A DNA stretch of 64,000 nucleotides from Cloeon dipterum. Its lineage: Eukaryota > Arthropoda > Insecta > Ephemeroptera > Baetidae. The notes beneath the pieces were generated by a model. It was not told where the DNA came from. It searched no databases and saw nothing but the letters and a program-made list of their open reading frames with translations. The DNA lies in assembly GCF_949628265.1 (NCBI RefSeq), contig NC_088790.1, positions 16,496,545 to 16,560,544 on the forward strand. Reading direction: 5' to 3'. The position numbers and the translations under genes were made by a program. Below, in pieces: positions 47,778-60,000 of this stretch (the stretch's first letter is position 1; every line of letters starts with the position of its first letter).

Positions 47778-49840
47778 CAGCGGCCCTCGGCGCTCGTCCC
47801 ATTCTAGTCCGACTTCATCCCATCACTCGTCAATGTTGTTCAATCAATAATATTATATGTATAATTATATGCGTGTTTGGTCAATTAGTATAACACCCCG
47901 GATTCACGTAATCGAACACTGTCAACCAAGAATCTGTCAATATATGTTTAAGATATAATTATGTAGTAAATGAATTACGCATTCTTAATTAGTTAAGGTG
48001 GAGCAGCGTCCACGCTAGTCAGTGTAAGGATATCAGCCAGTTTCTCCAAGTGTTTGAATCTCTTGAGTTGCTGTTTTTTATTTCTTAAACAAATCAAATT
48101 GTTTATTATACTCGCCGATTTTCCTAATCAACTACAAACCCGCTGATTAGGAAAACCGTTGAATTCCATAATCATGCATGTCTTTAAAAATTATGCTGTT
48201 AACTAACATTTGTCTCGTCTAAACGGAAATAAATAAATGTATAATAAATGTTCACAACATCGCACATTCCCAGTTGTAATTTTGCCCAGAAAAAATCTGT
48301 CTGATATGCCACTCGCCAAAAATCGGATGTAGTTTCTCCTGCCTTTCAAGATTCAGTGAGACACCGGTAGTGATCATTAAAATGCCTTCCTCCTTGTTGT
48401 CATTTTTGGTTGCTGCCTCGGTATGCTGAGGAGAAGTTTTAACTCACATAGCACCTAAGTATGATTATCTAATGCTTATTATTTGAAGTTGTCGAACGCG
48501 AGGACAAACTATTTACTCAATTCTAACGCTACTCTATTGTTCAAATAAGTGTATGCTTTCATCTAAAATTTAAACTGCGCCAAGAGCTAATTTATTTAAT
48601 GCAAAATATATTCCATTTTTAAATTTTTAGAGTTATGCGAGTTGTTCAGAGATATAAACGAATTGATTATATATTGTTTCAAAAACCGGTATTTTATCGA
48701 CTTAATTGTTCTTCTTTTTGATGGACATGAAATGTTTTAAATTGTAATAAACGACTTAAACGTCAGAAAATGAGTTTTAATGGTTGTTTTTCCTCTCAAA
48801 AAGTTGAATTTAGCTAAACAAAATGTATAACAGATAAATTATTCTGCGAAACCAAGAAAACAATTTTTTCTTGCCAATGCAACCAAATAATTTAACTAGT
48901 AAAATGATCCAAAATAAAGCAATTGAATAATTTGTGTTGGTTTTAGAAAATTGAGTAAAATACTTGAAATTTTCGTATTTTTTATATCAATAAAATTGAA
49001 GAGCCGCATTGGCATTTCATAGCATTATTTTTAGATTCACTCATCCAAATATGAGAATTTATAGTTAAAGCCAAACAAATTACCCTCGGTGACCAACTTC
49101 GTAAGTCAAGGTTGAGGTCACAAAAATTATGTCAAATTTTTCAACAAGTTCAAGCATACCCTAATTTTTAGATTCCAAATAGCCACAATGTGCCCCATAC
49201 ACTTTCCAATAATTATATCAAAAATCGGTATTAAGTATAGGCCTGTTTTTGAATTAATTTTTTCTCCCTTAAAATTGAGATTTTTTAAATGAGGCGATTA
49301 TGTGCAGATTTTTAGCGTCTTTGGCTTAAATTTAATTGAATTTTTCTCTTTTCGAGGTCAATTACGGGGGCTGAGACTCTCCATAAGGGGGTGGAATTTT
49401 CAAATTCGTCAGAACGGAGTGTCATTTAAGCCACGATAAATTTTATCTTGGATTTAAATTGCATTGTATTTCTCTTCCTTTGGTCGTAATACCAACAAAG
49501 TTTACGCCATATTTGTTCATCGGATAACCATTCAAATCAAGTGGAAGGTAGGTAGAAAGTGAGATTATGCGCGAGTAACTTTTTGATAAATTAACAAGAA
49601 AATACCTGAATTTAATTCGCAAGGGAATTTAAATTTTCATAATATATTAAAGGAAGTTAGATTTTAGGGATTAAAATTCTGGGAAAATATCACGGGGTAC
49701 GCCTAATAAATAAAATCCAACTGTTTCCCCCTGGAAGCATTTCTCTACAAGCCGCTTACAGTGCGTATTTTCAACAGCTGCGCGCCTCCAATTTCCCTGT
49801 TTGTGTGTTTTTCCGCTCAAGAGGCTGGATGAAAATAAAC
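47778..49840. other. Intergenic, AT-rich
   Basis: Several AATAAA motifs near 48225-48250 could end longer INPP5A transcripts. No ORF, repeat or RNA gene was recognised in the rest. Confidence 0.6.
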
Positions 49841-50350
49841 CATGCGCCGTAAATCAAATTACGCAGGCCGCGCGCCGCCGTGTCTGATGTGCGAGGGAAA
49901 AGTGCGTTGGCGTCTGCTTGCGTCCGGCCGCGGCCACTCGGGCGGTGCAGGGCGCGCAGACGCGGTGACCCCCGGCCCGGCGCATTCCCCTTCCGCGACG
50001 GGGGGTCGTGAACTTTGAACTCGCGCGCAGCACAAGCACCGAGTCCACTCTCAGGTAAGCACGACTCTCAGCCTGCTCTCGCCGCCGCGTCGCGAAATTC
50101 CCTCTCGCGTCGTTCGTTTCAGCGACGCGCCACATCGTCAGGTATTAATTTCTCTGCACCTGCAGCAGTTTCGGTGAAATAATTAGATAAGATTCGAGGG
50201 GCAGTCTCTAATCAGCCCCTGCGCGGAGGAGGACACTCGCGGATTCGTTCAGCTGACGCGCGTGTGACGTGACCACCGCGGCTGCGGCGAGATAGCTTTT
50301 TTCCTTGTAGGGGTGGGTGGTTGTGTATCGCGCGAGTCGCTGATAAAGCA
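49841..50350 (+). promoter_or_regulatory. CpG-rich block with a probable first-exon donor
   Basis: A sharp rise in G+C and CpG in an otherwise AT-rich region. A strong plus-strand donor TCAG|GTAAGC ends a possible non-coding exon at 50054; another possible one is CGTCAG|GTATTA near 50140. I read it as a promoter with a 5'UTR exon for a gene further right. The minus-strand frame at 49854-50135 is a composition artefact. Confidence 0.4.
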
Positions 50351-52070
50351 TTTCTTTTTTATCAGGTAAAATTTCCAGTCTCTTGTCTTGGTCGAGCCGC
50401 GTGTGCTTTTGAGTGGGTTGCTCTGCAGATTTTTTGAACGCTAAATCGATTTATTACTATGAGGATGGTAAAATAGTAGGACTTGTTTAATATTTTTTAA
50501 ATCGAATTTCGAAATCTGTACATTTCATCCACTTTTAGCCTCTTTAGATGGTTCTAAATATATTTTGTGACTAAAATATATATAAATTTATAATCCCTAA
50601 AGATTCAACAAGCACCATCGTTTTTTACCACGTGCTTCCAAGAAGAATTTGCATTCTTTTACTGAAAGCCCATGTACTTGGTCTGAAATGAGTTTGTATT
50701 TGTTATTAAAATTTTTTCAATAATTGGAGACTGTTCGAGTGAAAATAATCCAAACGGGATTTTTCCCCGAAAATTTAGATGTGAATCGTATACTTTGCAT
50801 AAAAATTGAAACACAAATTAAATTGAATTTACAATAGGGGAACAACAAGAAATAGAAGACTAAATTGCAATATAAAAATAATTGTAATTTTTTTAGCCTT
50901 CCGTTCCATAATGTTCGCCTATGGGAGTAGTAATCAATTTTATTGATAAATTCCCGCTAACATGTTTTTTCCTTTTTTCATTTTAAAGTTTAAATAATTA
51001 TAGTTGTTCAAAAAAAATTACCTAATACAGAATGTTTATCTTTGCTAAATTACATTTTCACAGCTTTTTATCTAGCATAGGATATTTTTTTTAATATTTT
51101 TCGTTTTACTTAATTAATCACTGAATAAAATTTCTGCGTGTGTACTTATTTTTTATTTTCCTCATAGTTCAGATAAATTCCGAATCACACATTCTGAACT
51201 CATTCTTTTCGGAAAAAGTATATATCACCCGGCACTTTTTATTGCCAAAAATAATAATAATTAAATATGTACATATTATTATATTATTTTTAAGACACCA
51301 ATGGTCTCTAACACAGATAAAAGTTGAGTAAAGGAAATCGCTTTTTGTAATTAGCAGCTTGGCCATCATTATAATTTAGAAAATGGAACAATTAAATCAT
51401 TAAAAATTATGTATCACAATATTGGAATTTACAGTTGGTAGAAACTTTTAAATGGAAGCGTTTATGTTGCACATTAGGAAGTGATTGGTAACCTTGAAAA
51501 GAGCGTCGATTGAAAACACCAAATAATTGCAATGGGTAAAACAACAATAATTCTCATCTGTCATGTCATTACGACGTTGTGTGCAAATTGGAATGAATGA
51601 TTTTTTTACAGAATTTTGAATCTTAAATTTACGTAATTACATTGGTTGAAAGCGAGCTGCTTATTTTTCTGCGTCTGGTAATATCTGTGGAGATACAGAA
51701 AAATTAAAAGCTTGCATATCTCACAATAAAAATATGACCTCCACGAGTGCAACTGCCTTCATAGGCGGCACTATACAAATTAATTTTATATTTATCTGCT
51801 CACCAGAAAAAATACAGAATTCTGCAGAGAGCACCATATTTGCAATTAGCTTTTATTTATTGATATCAATTTTTCAACCAATAAATTTTAACATGGTGGA
51901 TCAATTTAAAGATTAATTACGTGGAGTTGCAAACTCACAATCGCAATTCCTAACATTAATTTGGAAAGAGATAATGCGTTGATGCAAATGATGTGGAATT
52001 TCAACTCAACGATTTTATAAGCGCACTCATCAGCAAATTACAAGCACCCTGCCATGTGCATAGATACACA

Positions 52071-52072
<2 letters not shown>
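50351..52072. other. AT-rich non-coding stretch
   Basis: Nothing supportable was seen. Frames at 51140-51369 and 51734-51916 are short and lack coding bias. Confidence 0.6.

Positions 52073-52151
<79 letters not shown>
52073..52151. repeat. (CT)n microsatellite, 79 bp
   Basis: Pure CT dinucleotide tract preceded by a short ACACAC run. It produces false Arg-Glu frames on the minus strand (52001-52319). It is followed by a CpG-rich patch to about 52.6 kb. Confidence 0.97.
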
Positions 52152-52152
<1 letters not shown>

Positions 52153-54900
52153 AAAAAGATGTGTTTGCGCGTTTCATAATTGCCCTCTTGAGAGGCAAAT
52201 GCCATTTTTATTCGAGTGTGCCACAATAAGTCTGGCGAGCAACGCCCAACCGAGATGATATAAATATTTATGATCATAAGCGCAGTGAGCAAGTCGGCGG
52301 CGCGGAGCCGGGCTTGCATATATGCGGCGGCGGGGCGACCTTTTCGCGTCGCAAAGGGCAGGGGTCACGAATGCTCGAGGGGTCATCCGCGGCAAAAGTG
52401 GTGCTGCACAACATTTCCATACGAGCCGTCGCGCGCGCGTGTAATGAAATGATTGGCGACCGTCAAGCCGCGGCCCTTTTGTCCCATTGCTCGTTCGCTG
52501 CGTGTGTGTGTGTCAGTCTCGCTTTATTTGTTTATGCACATTTCCCGAATTCGAGTTTGTTTTGCCGCACGTCCGCGGATGACATATGTTTGCTCTAGGT
52601 GTGCTCTCTGTGGCCCATCGCCAATGATAAAAACGAGATTTGTGTGCTCTTTGAACTTGTCGCCGCGATTCCGAGAAAAGCTCGATGCAATCATCATGCG
52701 CAATATTTGGCATAATGGGTTTCTCCTTGCTCATTTTGGCGACACCTTCGAAATGGCAGGCTGTCACTGAACCATTGCTGGCTATACTTTGAGTCATGTA
52801 AATATTAAAAACAAAACAGAGTTTTCCTAAAATTGATGGACAAAATATTTTGAAACTTTATAATCTGGTTGAGTTAGTGCTGAAGATTGACGGGCCAAAG
52901 AAGCATAGCATATTCTCCTGGTGAATGAACCAAAGTCTGCCCAAAACAAGGGACTGACAAGAAATATAAAAGGTTATATATTTTTTTCAGATAATTTTCA
53001 CGGTTGTTAGAAAATATTTTCGACAACTTAAAGTTATTTTCGATATTTTGAGTAATAGAATGCTTTCTCTAAAGTGCTCGTTTCTATTTCATTTTTAAAA
53101 TCAATATTTGTTTAGAAACCCTCAAGTAAATTTATCTATTTTTCTCCCTCGTGACAACTTACTTTAAATTTCTTTATTGGTTGGGTGTTTTTTATCAACC
53201 TCAATAAATATTAAAACAACATACATAACATGCCAAAATGTTTAAAAATTGACCCAGAAACATTGTTGCGTGTCTTTTACATCATCTCATCTCGCATCGG
53301 GAATGATTTCCAAACGACGAAATTCCGAATTAGCATTTAACATTTAGGGACAAATCAAAATGCAGCGACCTCTTCTTCCGCTGCGACAAATAGTGCGCGC
53401 CTGCATTTACGCACGTCAGAGCATAATCTTTTGCATTTTAAATTTTCTAAATATTATTCTCGAGGTCGTGACCTTTGGTGACACATGTGCACAGTTTGCG
53501 CAGCCAACTTTGGCAGCGGCTCAAGAGCAGGAGCGCGGCAGCGGCCAAACTGCGCTGCTTATCCTTCTCATTTCAATTGGAAATTTTTTCTCGGCGTCCA
53601 TACCTTTGGTTGAAGCGCTAGCTTATGGTCAGGGGTCGCTGACATAAATTGGCCCACTTTGCTGTGGATTTGAATTGACGATTTTCTACTGCGTTTTACT
53701 CATAACTCACCGATGGATAAGGTTACTGTAATGACAGAAGTGACAACATTTTTCCAATAGTACTTTTGAGTATACGCAGAAAATTGGGAACCTGAGATTG
53801 ATTGCAGAACAGTTTTTGTTTTGCAGTGTTTGGTGGGATAGAAACTTTAAATGTAGGTTCAATTACAATTATTTTTTATAATTCTAATTTGGGTTCAAAA
53901 TTTAAAGATGTTCAGTTTTAAAGACTAAATTTGTGCTCAAAACACGTAGTTTTTTTTTGTTTTAGTCGGGCCGAGGACTTTTTTCGGTCTGTTCCCTTCT
54001 GAAGTGCGGAGGGCACTGCCAAAGAAAAAATTTACTATCAATTTTACTTATATCTTTTATTACTGAACAAAAAAATTTATAATACTCATTTTTTATTGAT
54101 AATTCATAATTCCTTCCTGCACATCAGCTGGCTCGATTGCCGTCCATTTATCGCATTTATGTCGACGTGTGAATAACATTAATGAGAGAAATATTAATAT
54201 CAATTTATGGAAGTAATAAATTAATGGAATTTATTTTTTCCTCCATGATATTCTGTATTTTAATAGTAATTTTTAAAACAAACCGATTTTGATACAATTA
54301 TATAATATTCCTTAAAGATGTTTGTTGACCAGAGTAAGGCTGTGTTGTTCCCGATTTGTTGAAGGGATAATTTCATAAATTCGAGATCAACAAAATATTT
54401 TTGGATTGCATCAAAATTTAAATTTTTATCTTATATCTAGACTTGGTGACTTTAACTATTCATGCTATTATAATATTTAGCTTTAGCTTATCCACGCTGC
54501 ACTTTTCTCTTTTGGGGCATTCACGCTGCGGATGTTGAGCAATAAGAGCATAATTTAGCCCGGTTTTGGGTTCGTCCGTAAAAGGAAGAGGTGTGTAGAT
54601 ATGAGTGTTCTAGCGAGTAACCTGAGTAGACCTTTGCGTTCAGGGTTACACACCGTACGTTAGTTGTGCCGCCACATCCTCGCGCAGAGGGGTGGAGTCA
54701 TCCGACAATATTTAGCTCGTCTGTCAAATGAAAAACCCGATGAAACGTTAGGAACAAATTTTCTTTAATTTAAAAGACTCGGAATCGGAGTACTTACAAA
54801 ATCATGATAACTATTTTTTTTCAAATTAAAATAAAATTGTAATTGTTTAACTATCTCGATTAGTTTTTACTTATCAACTGTCTTTTGTACGTAACCCTAT
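52152..54900. other. Non-coding stretch with a CpG-richer patch at its left end
   Basis: About 52170-52620 is CpG-rich with no recognisable peptide. The rest is AT-rich. A segment near 53965-54020 shares the GGTCTGTTCCCTTCTG...GGCACTGCC pattern with hairpin segments near 11.5 and 35.95 kb. A further GC-richer patch lies at 54500-54720. No gene was identified. Confidence 0.5.
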
Positions 54901-55500
54901 TTCTGACAAAAATTCAGGATGTTAAATTGGTACAAGGAAATCCAAAATTCAATTCTGTTTCAAGGAGTGGAAACAGTCGACACCGCGGAGAAAATGAAAA
55001 CATTATCCACTTTCGCGTATGATCCAATTTCGGAAACAATTTCGTTCAGATCTGCGCGTGGCAGAGGCAGTTTGTGGAACATTATTAAATTTCCACCGGG
55101 TCAGAGAGTCGACGAGCGCTCTTGTTTCGACGACGAAGACGAGAGAGCGAGAGGATGCTTTTACTGCTCGCGCCGCAGCGGGAAGCTGCGCAGAGATCTC
55201 AAAGCGAGCAAGCTGGTTTTCGTTTGAGCCCTCCAGACAGGACTGGTTGAGGTGAAAAAAGACAATGAATGTCAGGCCGCACTCGCTCAGGTCGGTCGAC
55301 CTTCCTCTTCCTTTTACCTTCCACCTGCACTGACGTCACGCGCGCGCGCTGGCTGGTCTCTCTCTCTCTCTCTCTCTCTCTCACTCGCGGCTACAGAAGC
55401 TGCTCTTTTTTCTAGCAGCGCGGCCCGAGCAGGGAGCGCATTTCTGACTTTTTTATGGGCTCGATCGCCGCTCCCCTATCAACTCTTTGCCACGCCAATT
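54901..55500. promoter_or_regulatory. Promoter-like block with CRE and (TC)n
   Basis: A CpG-rich patch with a palindromic CRE (TGACGTCA) at 55331-55338, alternating CGCGCGCG just after it and a (TC)13-like tract at 55356-55382. A GAGA-type tract beside a CRE is typical of insect promoters. Open frames on both strands here have no recognisable domain. Confidence 0.35.
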
Positions 55501-56510
55501 ATCTCTATCGAAATGTACACTCAATTTGCTGCCAGCTTTCGTTTACAATATTCATGTTTGACTGTTTGGCGCATTTATGAGAAAACAATTTATTAAATTA
55601 TGCCGATAACCTTTTGAAAAGGATGGTAATTTATAGGTGAAAAATACTATGAAAGGACATTATTGAATATACCTTGAGAGTGATTTTATTTATTATATAA
55701 AGCAAAACTAAATTTAACTTAACCTTGTTGTAAATCCCAATGAATAAGTTATAAATAAATCAAGTTCCAATTAATAAAATCTAATTTAGTCGTACAGCAT
55801 TTTGAAAAAAGTTTAATCTCTTTGAAATATGGAGGGGGCAATTGAAATCACCGTTTTTCATCTCGATTGGTTCTTTTAATGATGTATTAATGAATCCTTA
55901 ACTGTTACAGTAAAGCTATATTTAAAAAATGAACAGAATATTAGAGAGCAGTCATTTTTTATTTATTATTCAGATTTAGAGAAAAATAAAAAAAATCACA
56001 TTGCATCATTTGCCGCTCGGAGACAACATTTTTTCTTGAGTAAAAAAACTATTTTGGTCAAGGAAACGAACCAAAAATATTTTTATGCTGATGAGTTTAA
56101 CCTCAGGGCAAATAACGACAAATATGCGGTTTCCGCGGGGTTTAGCTTGTTGTTTAAGGAAGTTTTAGATGGTTTATTTAAATTATTTTAGTTTCTTCGC
56201 TTCATTTCAATATAAAACATCTTTGATTTTGGCGAGACTTGGACAATCACGTGCTTCGATTTTTTATTCGAAACTTGAAGACAAAAAGTGAAAGAAATTC
56301 GCCATTGAAACCGCAAGCTGTTCTATTCCTCGAGACCAAAAACCTAAAAATATCCTTGATACCGAGCAGCGGACTAAAAATATGCATGTAAAAAGTGTGT
56401 AACACACAGTATTGAATTATTACTGTTTGAAACAAATCGAGAAGGTTTTACGGCAGCAGCTCGTAAATTCATAAACATTTCCAAAAAGCTAGTGGTGCAG
56501 ATCGACCTGA
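55501..56510. other. AT-rich non-coding stretch
   Basis: Nothing supportable was seen in this stretch on either strand. Confidence 0.6.
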
Positions 56511-57000
56511 AATCAATCGGGAGAGGTGAGGGAAATAAATAATAATCAAGAAAAAATGAGAGAGAGAAACAAAACGTGCGCGAGGAGAGAAATGCCGCGG
56601 CTATGTTGGATGTCGCGAGACTTCCTGTGCGCGACTCAAGGTCTGCGCGGCGGTCGGTTCGAGACAGGTGGCGGGGTCGGGCGTGCCCCCTCTGCCCCCA
56701 CCGCCCCGCCGCCACAAGTGCCGTCAGTCCCTCGAGACCTGTCGGCCAAAGTGCACCCGAAAAGAGAGTCTCGCGAGCCGCGCGCTGGATTTTCCCGAAC
56801 GTCGAGCGCGGAAAACTCGTGTCCGGGCCCAGCCAGCTTGCGTCCCAGGTAAGCAAGCCCACGTCCTATGTGCCGGCCCACCGCGGGCCCGTGCCCGCGT
56901 GGAGGGGCCCCGCCTAGGCCCCGCCCGCTGAACTGGTTTGACCGATGTCCAGGTCACGGCCTCACCTGACTGACATTCCAGAGCAGTGAACGGCTCTAGT
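56511..57000 (+). promoter_or_regulatory. CpG-rich block with a second probable first-exon donor
   Basis: Very GC-rich. A strong donor CCCAG|GTAAGC ends a possible plus-strand exon at 56848. A frame open from 56526 runs into that donor (Arg/Pro/Ser-rich), but its peptide is not recognisable and overlapping frames are open on both strands, so coding status is unclear. It is best read as an alternative promoter with a 5' exon for a gene beyond the window. Confidence 0.4.
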
Positions 57001-60000
57001 TTGTTTTATAATTTTCATGTCGGCCGCGCGCGTTTCTCATTTCTGCCGCGCTGCGTTTCCCTGGTGGCTACTTTTTATCTGATTGTTTTCGAATTGCTTA
57101 TTCCCTCTGGAGGACGAGTCTTCGTTGGTGAAGATTAAAGAAGACTTTTTTTACGTTGGTTCAAATTAAATCACAGACATTCTCAAATATTGTATAAATT
57201 TAAATTCAGTTTTTGTTCGTTGATTCTTAAAACTAGAAATTTTAATGAAACAGGGCAACAGCAGCTTTTTTAGAAATATACAGGCAGTGCTAATATGATT
57301 TTAATTTGTGTGATTTATTTTGCAACCGACTGCCTCAATTGCAAACATGACATTTTTGTAGTCATATTTATAATTTATACCAATTAATGAAATAAAATAT
57401 TTACTTCTTAAATAATTTTGAACACTAATATTCTATTTAATCGCTAAAATATGAGGATTAGACGCGAAGAAATTAATTAAACGTAGACTAATACATTCCA
57501 CGTATTGTAATAAATATTGTAAATGCAGATAGTTAGAAAATAAACAGTAAAAATATTACTATTTAAAACGTCTCTTTGAAAAGATCATTAATTTGATCGC
57601 CAGAGACGTAAATCCTAATCAATCCGCACTTGTTTCACTTCTCGGAATAGCTGAGCACGCATACATACACACACATGCATAAATAGCGCATTAATATAGA
57701 AAGAGGAGCGATATTTATCGCGAGCAACACGATGAATATACACGGTCTCTCTCTATCTCAGGAGTAATTACGACGAAAACAGAGTGCGCAGCTCGTCAGG
57801 TGCAAATACATGCACGGATGGGATGCAGGTAATTAGCGGCGTATTTGTCAGGTGCACCTACCGACAACTCGTCCGACCAGAAGGTGCATAAGTGAATTTA
57901 CATGCAAATCCAGTCGTTAATGGAAAATTGATTGGCCGATCCTGATTAATGGACCAATTAATCCGCCACGGCTTTCGGCTGATCTTTGCTGATCATTTCG
58001 AGCTTCTGCGGAAGCTCGACCTGTTGCGTTGCCAACGACGGAATTATGAATTAATGGTCATAGGAAACCGTTTCAGGGCAGCTGAGCTATTTTCTAGAAA
58101 TGATGCTGCGATTTCAGAGAGCAAACGCGCTGCACTGCGTAATTACTGTTATTTCAATTGAGTTATTCGTCAAACAGTTTTCATCAGAAGGTGCAATTTA
58201 AAATCCTTGCGTTCCTTCTTTTTTATTACTGCCCGTAAATAAATGAGAGCAACTCTCGTAAGTGGAAAATTCTTTCTGAAATAGCTGGACGGCCTTAATT
58301 AAAATCTATGTGGCGCAGTTACAAAATTTTTTAAGTGTTTAAAATAGTTCCTTGTGAGGAGCAGATTGCATCCTGATTTTGCATCACAATCCCAAGGCCG
58401 AGCGGGCGCGAGCGCAGCCGCTTCGTATCGGCGTCGGGCTGCAGCACAAAACGAACGAAAACGGAACTCAATAACCCGTAATTAAGAGATAAAACGCGCG
58501 CGGCGCACGCTCGAAAACAAACCTTTAAACCTAAGGTAACACGGGCAGCAGTCTGTAATAATCAGACAAAAGCGGTCATAAGTCTGGAAAAGGCGTTCCA
58601 CGCACCACGGGCTATTTTGTCTAAAGCGGAGCATGTTGACTGATAACTTATCTTCGACTCATTATCGCCGTCGGGTTAGCTGAGCAGGTGAGGCGAAGGT
58701 GTTATTATATTGACTGCCGCCGAGACTGCGTTGACGGACAGCTTTAACCGAGCGCAGTGAGCATTTTCCTTTCTTTCCCCCATTTTTTGCGTGTGCACGT
58801 ACACAGAGCGTTATTATTTGCGTCTCGGATTGACCTCGGTCAGACGCACAATTTCATCCGAGAGCATTGGCACGCAATTGCTGCCTTTCTGATTGATCGC
58901 TGCTCGCTTATGAGCGACGTGCGGATGTGACGAAGAAAAGCGAAAGGCGTTGAACTCTTGAATCATCCCTTTATTGAAAGAATGGCGACTGGCAGAGAAA
59001 ATGTTTTGGAAACGATGAACCGACTAATTATTTCGAGAACGGAAAGGTCGAAAAACATGTTGTCTTTTTTCAAACCTTTTAATGCGTGTTTTGACCTTTA
59101 GACCTAAGAGATTTTCGACTCACTTTACCTAATATGGTCCGTAAAGTATTTTTACAATCAGCCCTAATTATTTTTAAACCACTAAATATAATTAAAAGAG
59201 CGTACTCAATTGACATGGCTTAAATACGGTCATCAGCGCCATAAAGAATTTTTGCCTAAACTGCTTTGAAAAAATCATTCTATGTTTTTGCTCCTAAGGA
59301 TGACATAAATACATTTAATTTGTAAAATAATGGTCTTTATGAACTAGAGGTTTTTTGTTAGGGAAGGTTAAATCCCAGGGAGTGAGTGGTGCGGTTGACA
59401 AGATTTCGTCACTCATTTCCTCTTTTCGTTTTGGCTCAGTAATCAGTAAAGTAGGACGTTTTCAATGCTAATTCCAAAATTTCTGGAATTAATACTGTGG
59501 TTATAAATTTTGTTTGGAGGTAAAATACTGCTGATGAGGCGTGTGGGACCGAAACAGCTACTGAGCGTGTTATTTAATTTTTTTCCTTTCAAAATTATCC
59601 CGAATTAACTTCCACGCAGATTCTACTCTGTCGTTAATTTCAAATTTAAAATCAGAAAACACAAAAAATTAACAAATAAACTTTTTAACATCTCGCAAAT
59701 GCCATTCAAACTATCCACTCCTTTAATATGTACCTTCTGAAAGCTATTTATTTAGTTTATCTAGAATTGAAATCGACATTGTATCTTCTTTTTAGATGGG
59801 AGCGTGTATAATATTCGGAAAAAGTGACCCACAAAGTGTCTCGTCCGCCGCTCATTTCCGCTCGGTCCTCCTGGTTTAGAGAGGCGCTGCAATTACTATC
59901 CGCTTTCCGGCTGATTACCATTCACTGAGCTCACACATACACTCGTAAACAAAGCGGTGGGCAAACGATCGAGCGAAATACTCCAATTTTTACGGTCACT

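Noticed and set aside
52001..52319. Arg-Glu repeat frames near 52 kb
   Set aside because: Again produced by a CT dinucleotide tract.
54919..55227. 102-residue plus-strand frame preceded by an AG
   Set aside because: No recognisable similarity and no donor at its end; openness partly due to the CpG-rich second half.
56374..56957. Overlapping Pro/Arg-rich frames on both strands, up to 162 residues
   Set aside because: Five overlapping frames in one GC-rich island cannot all be real, and none shows a family motif. Only the donor at 56848 was kept.
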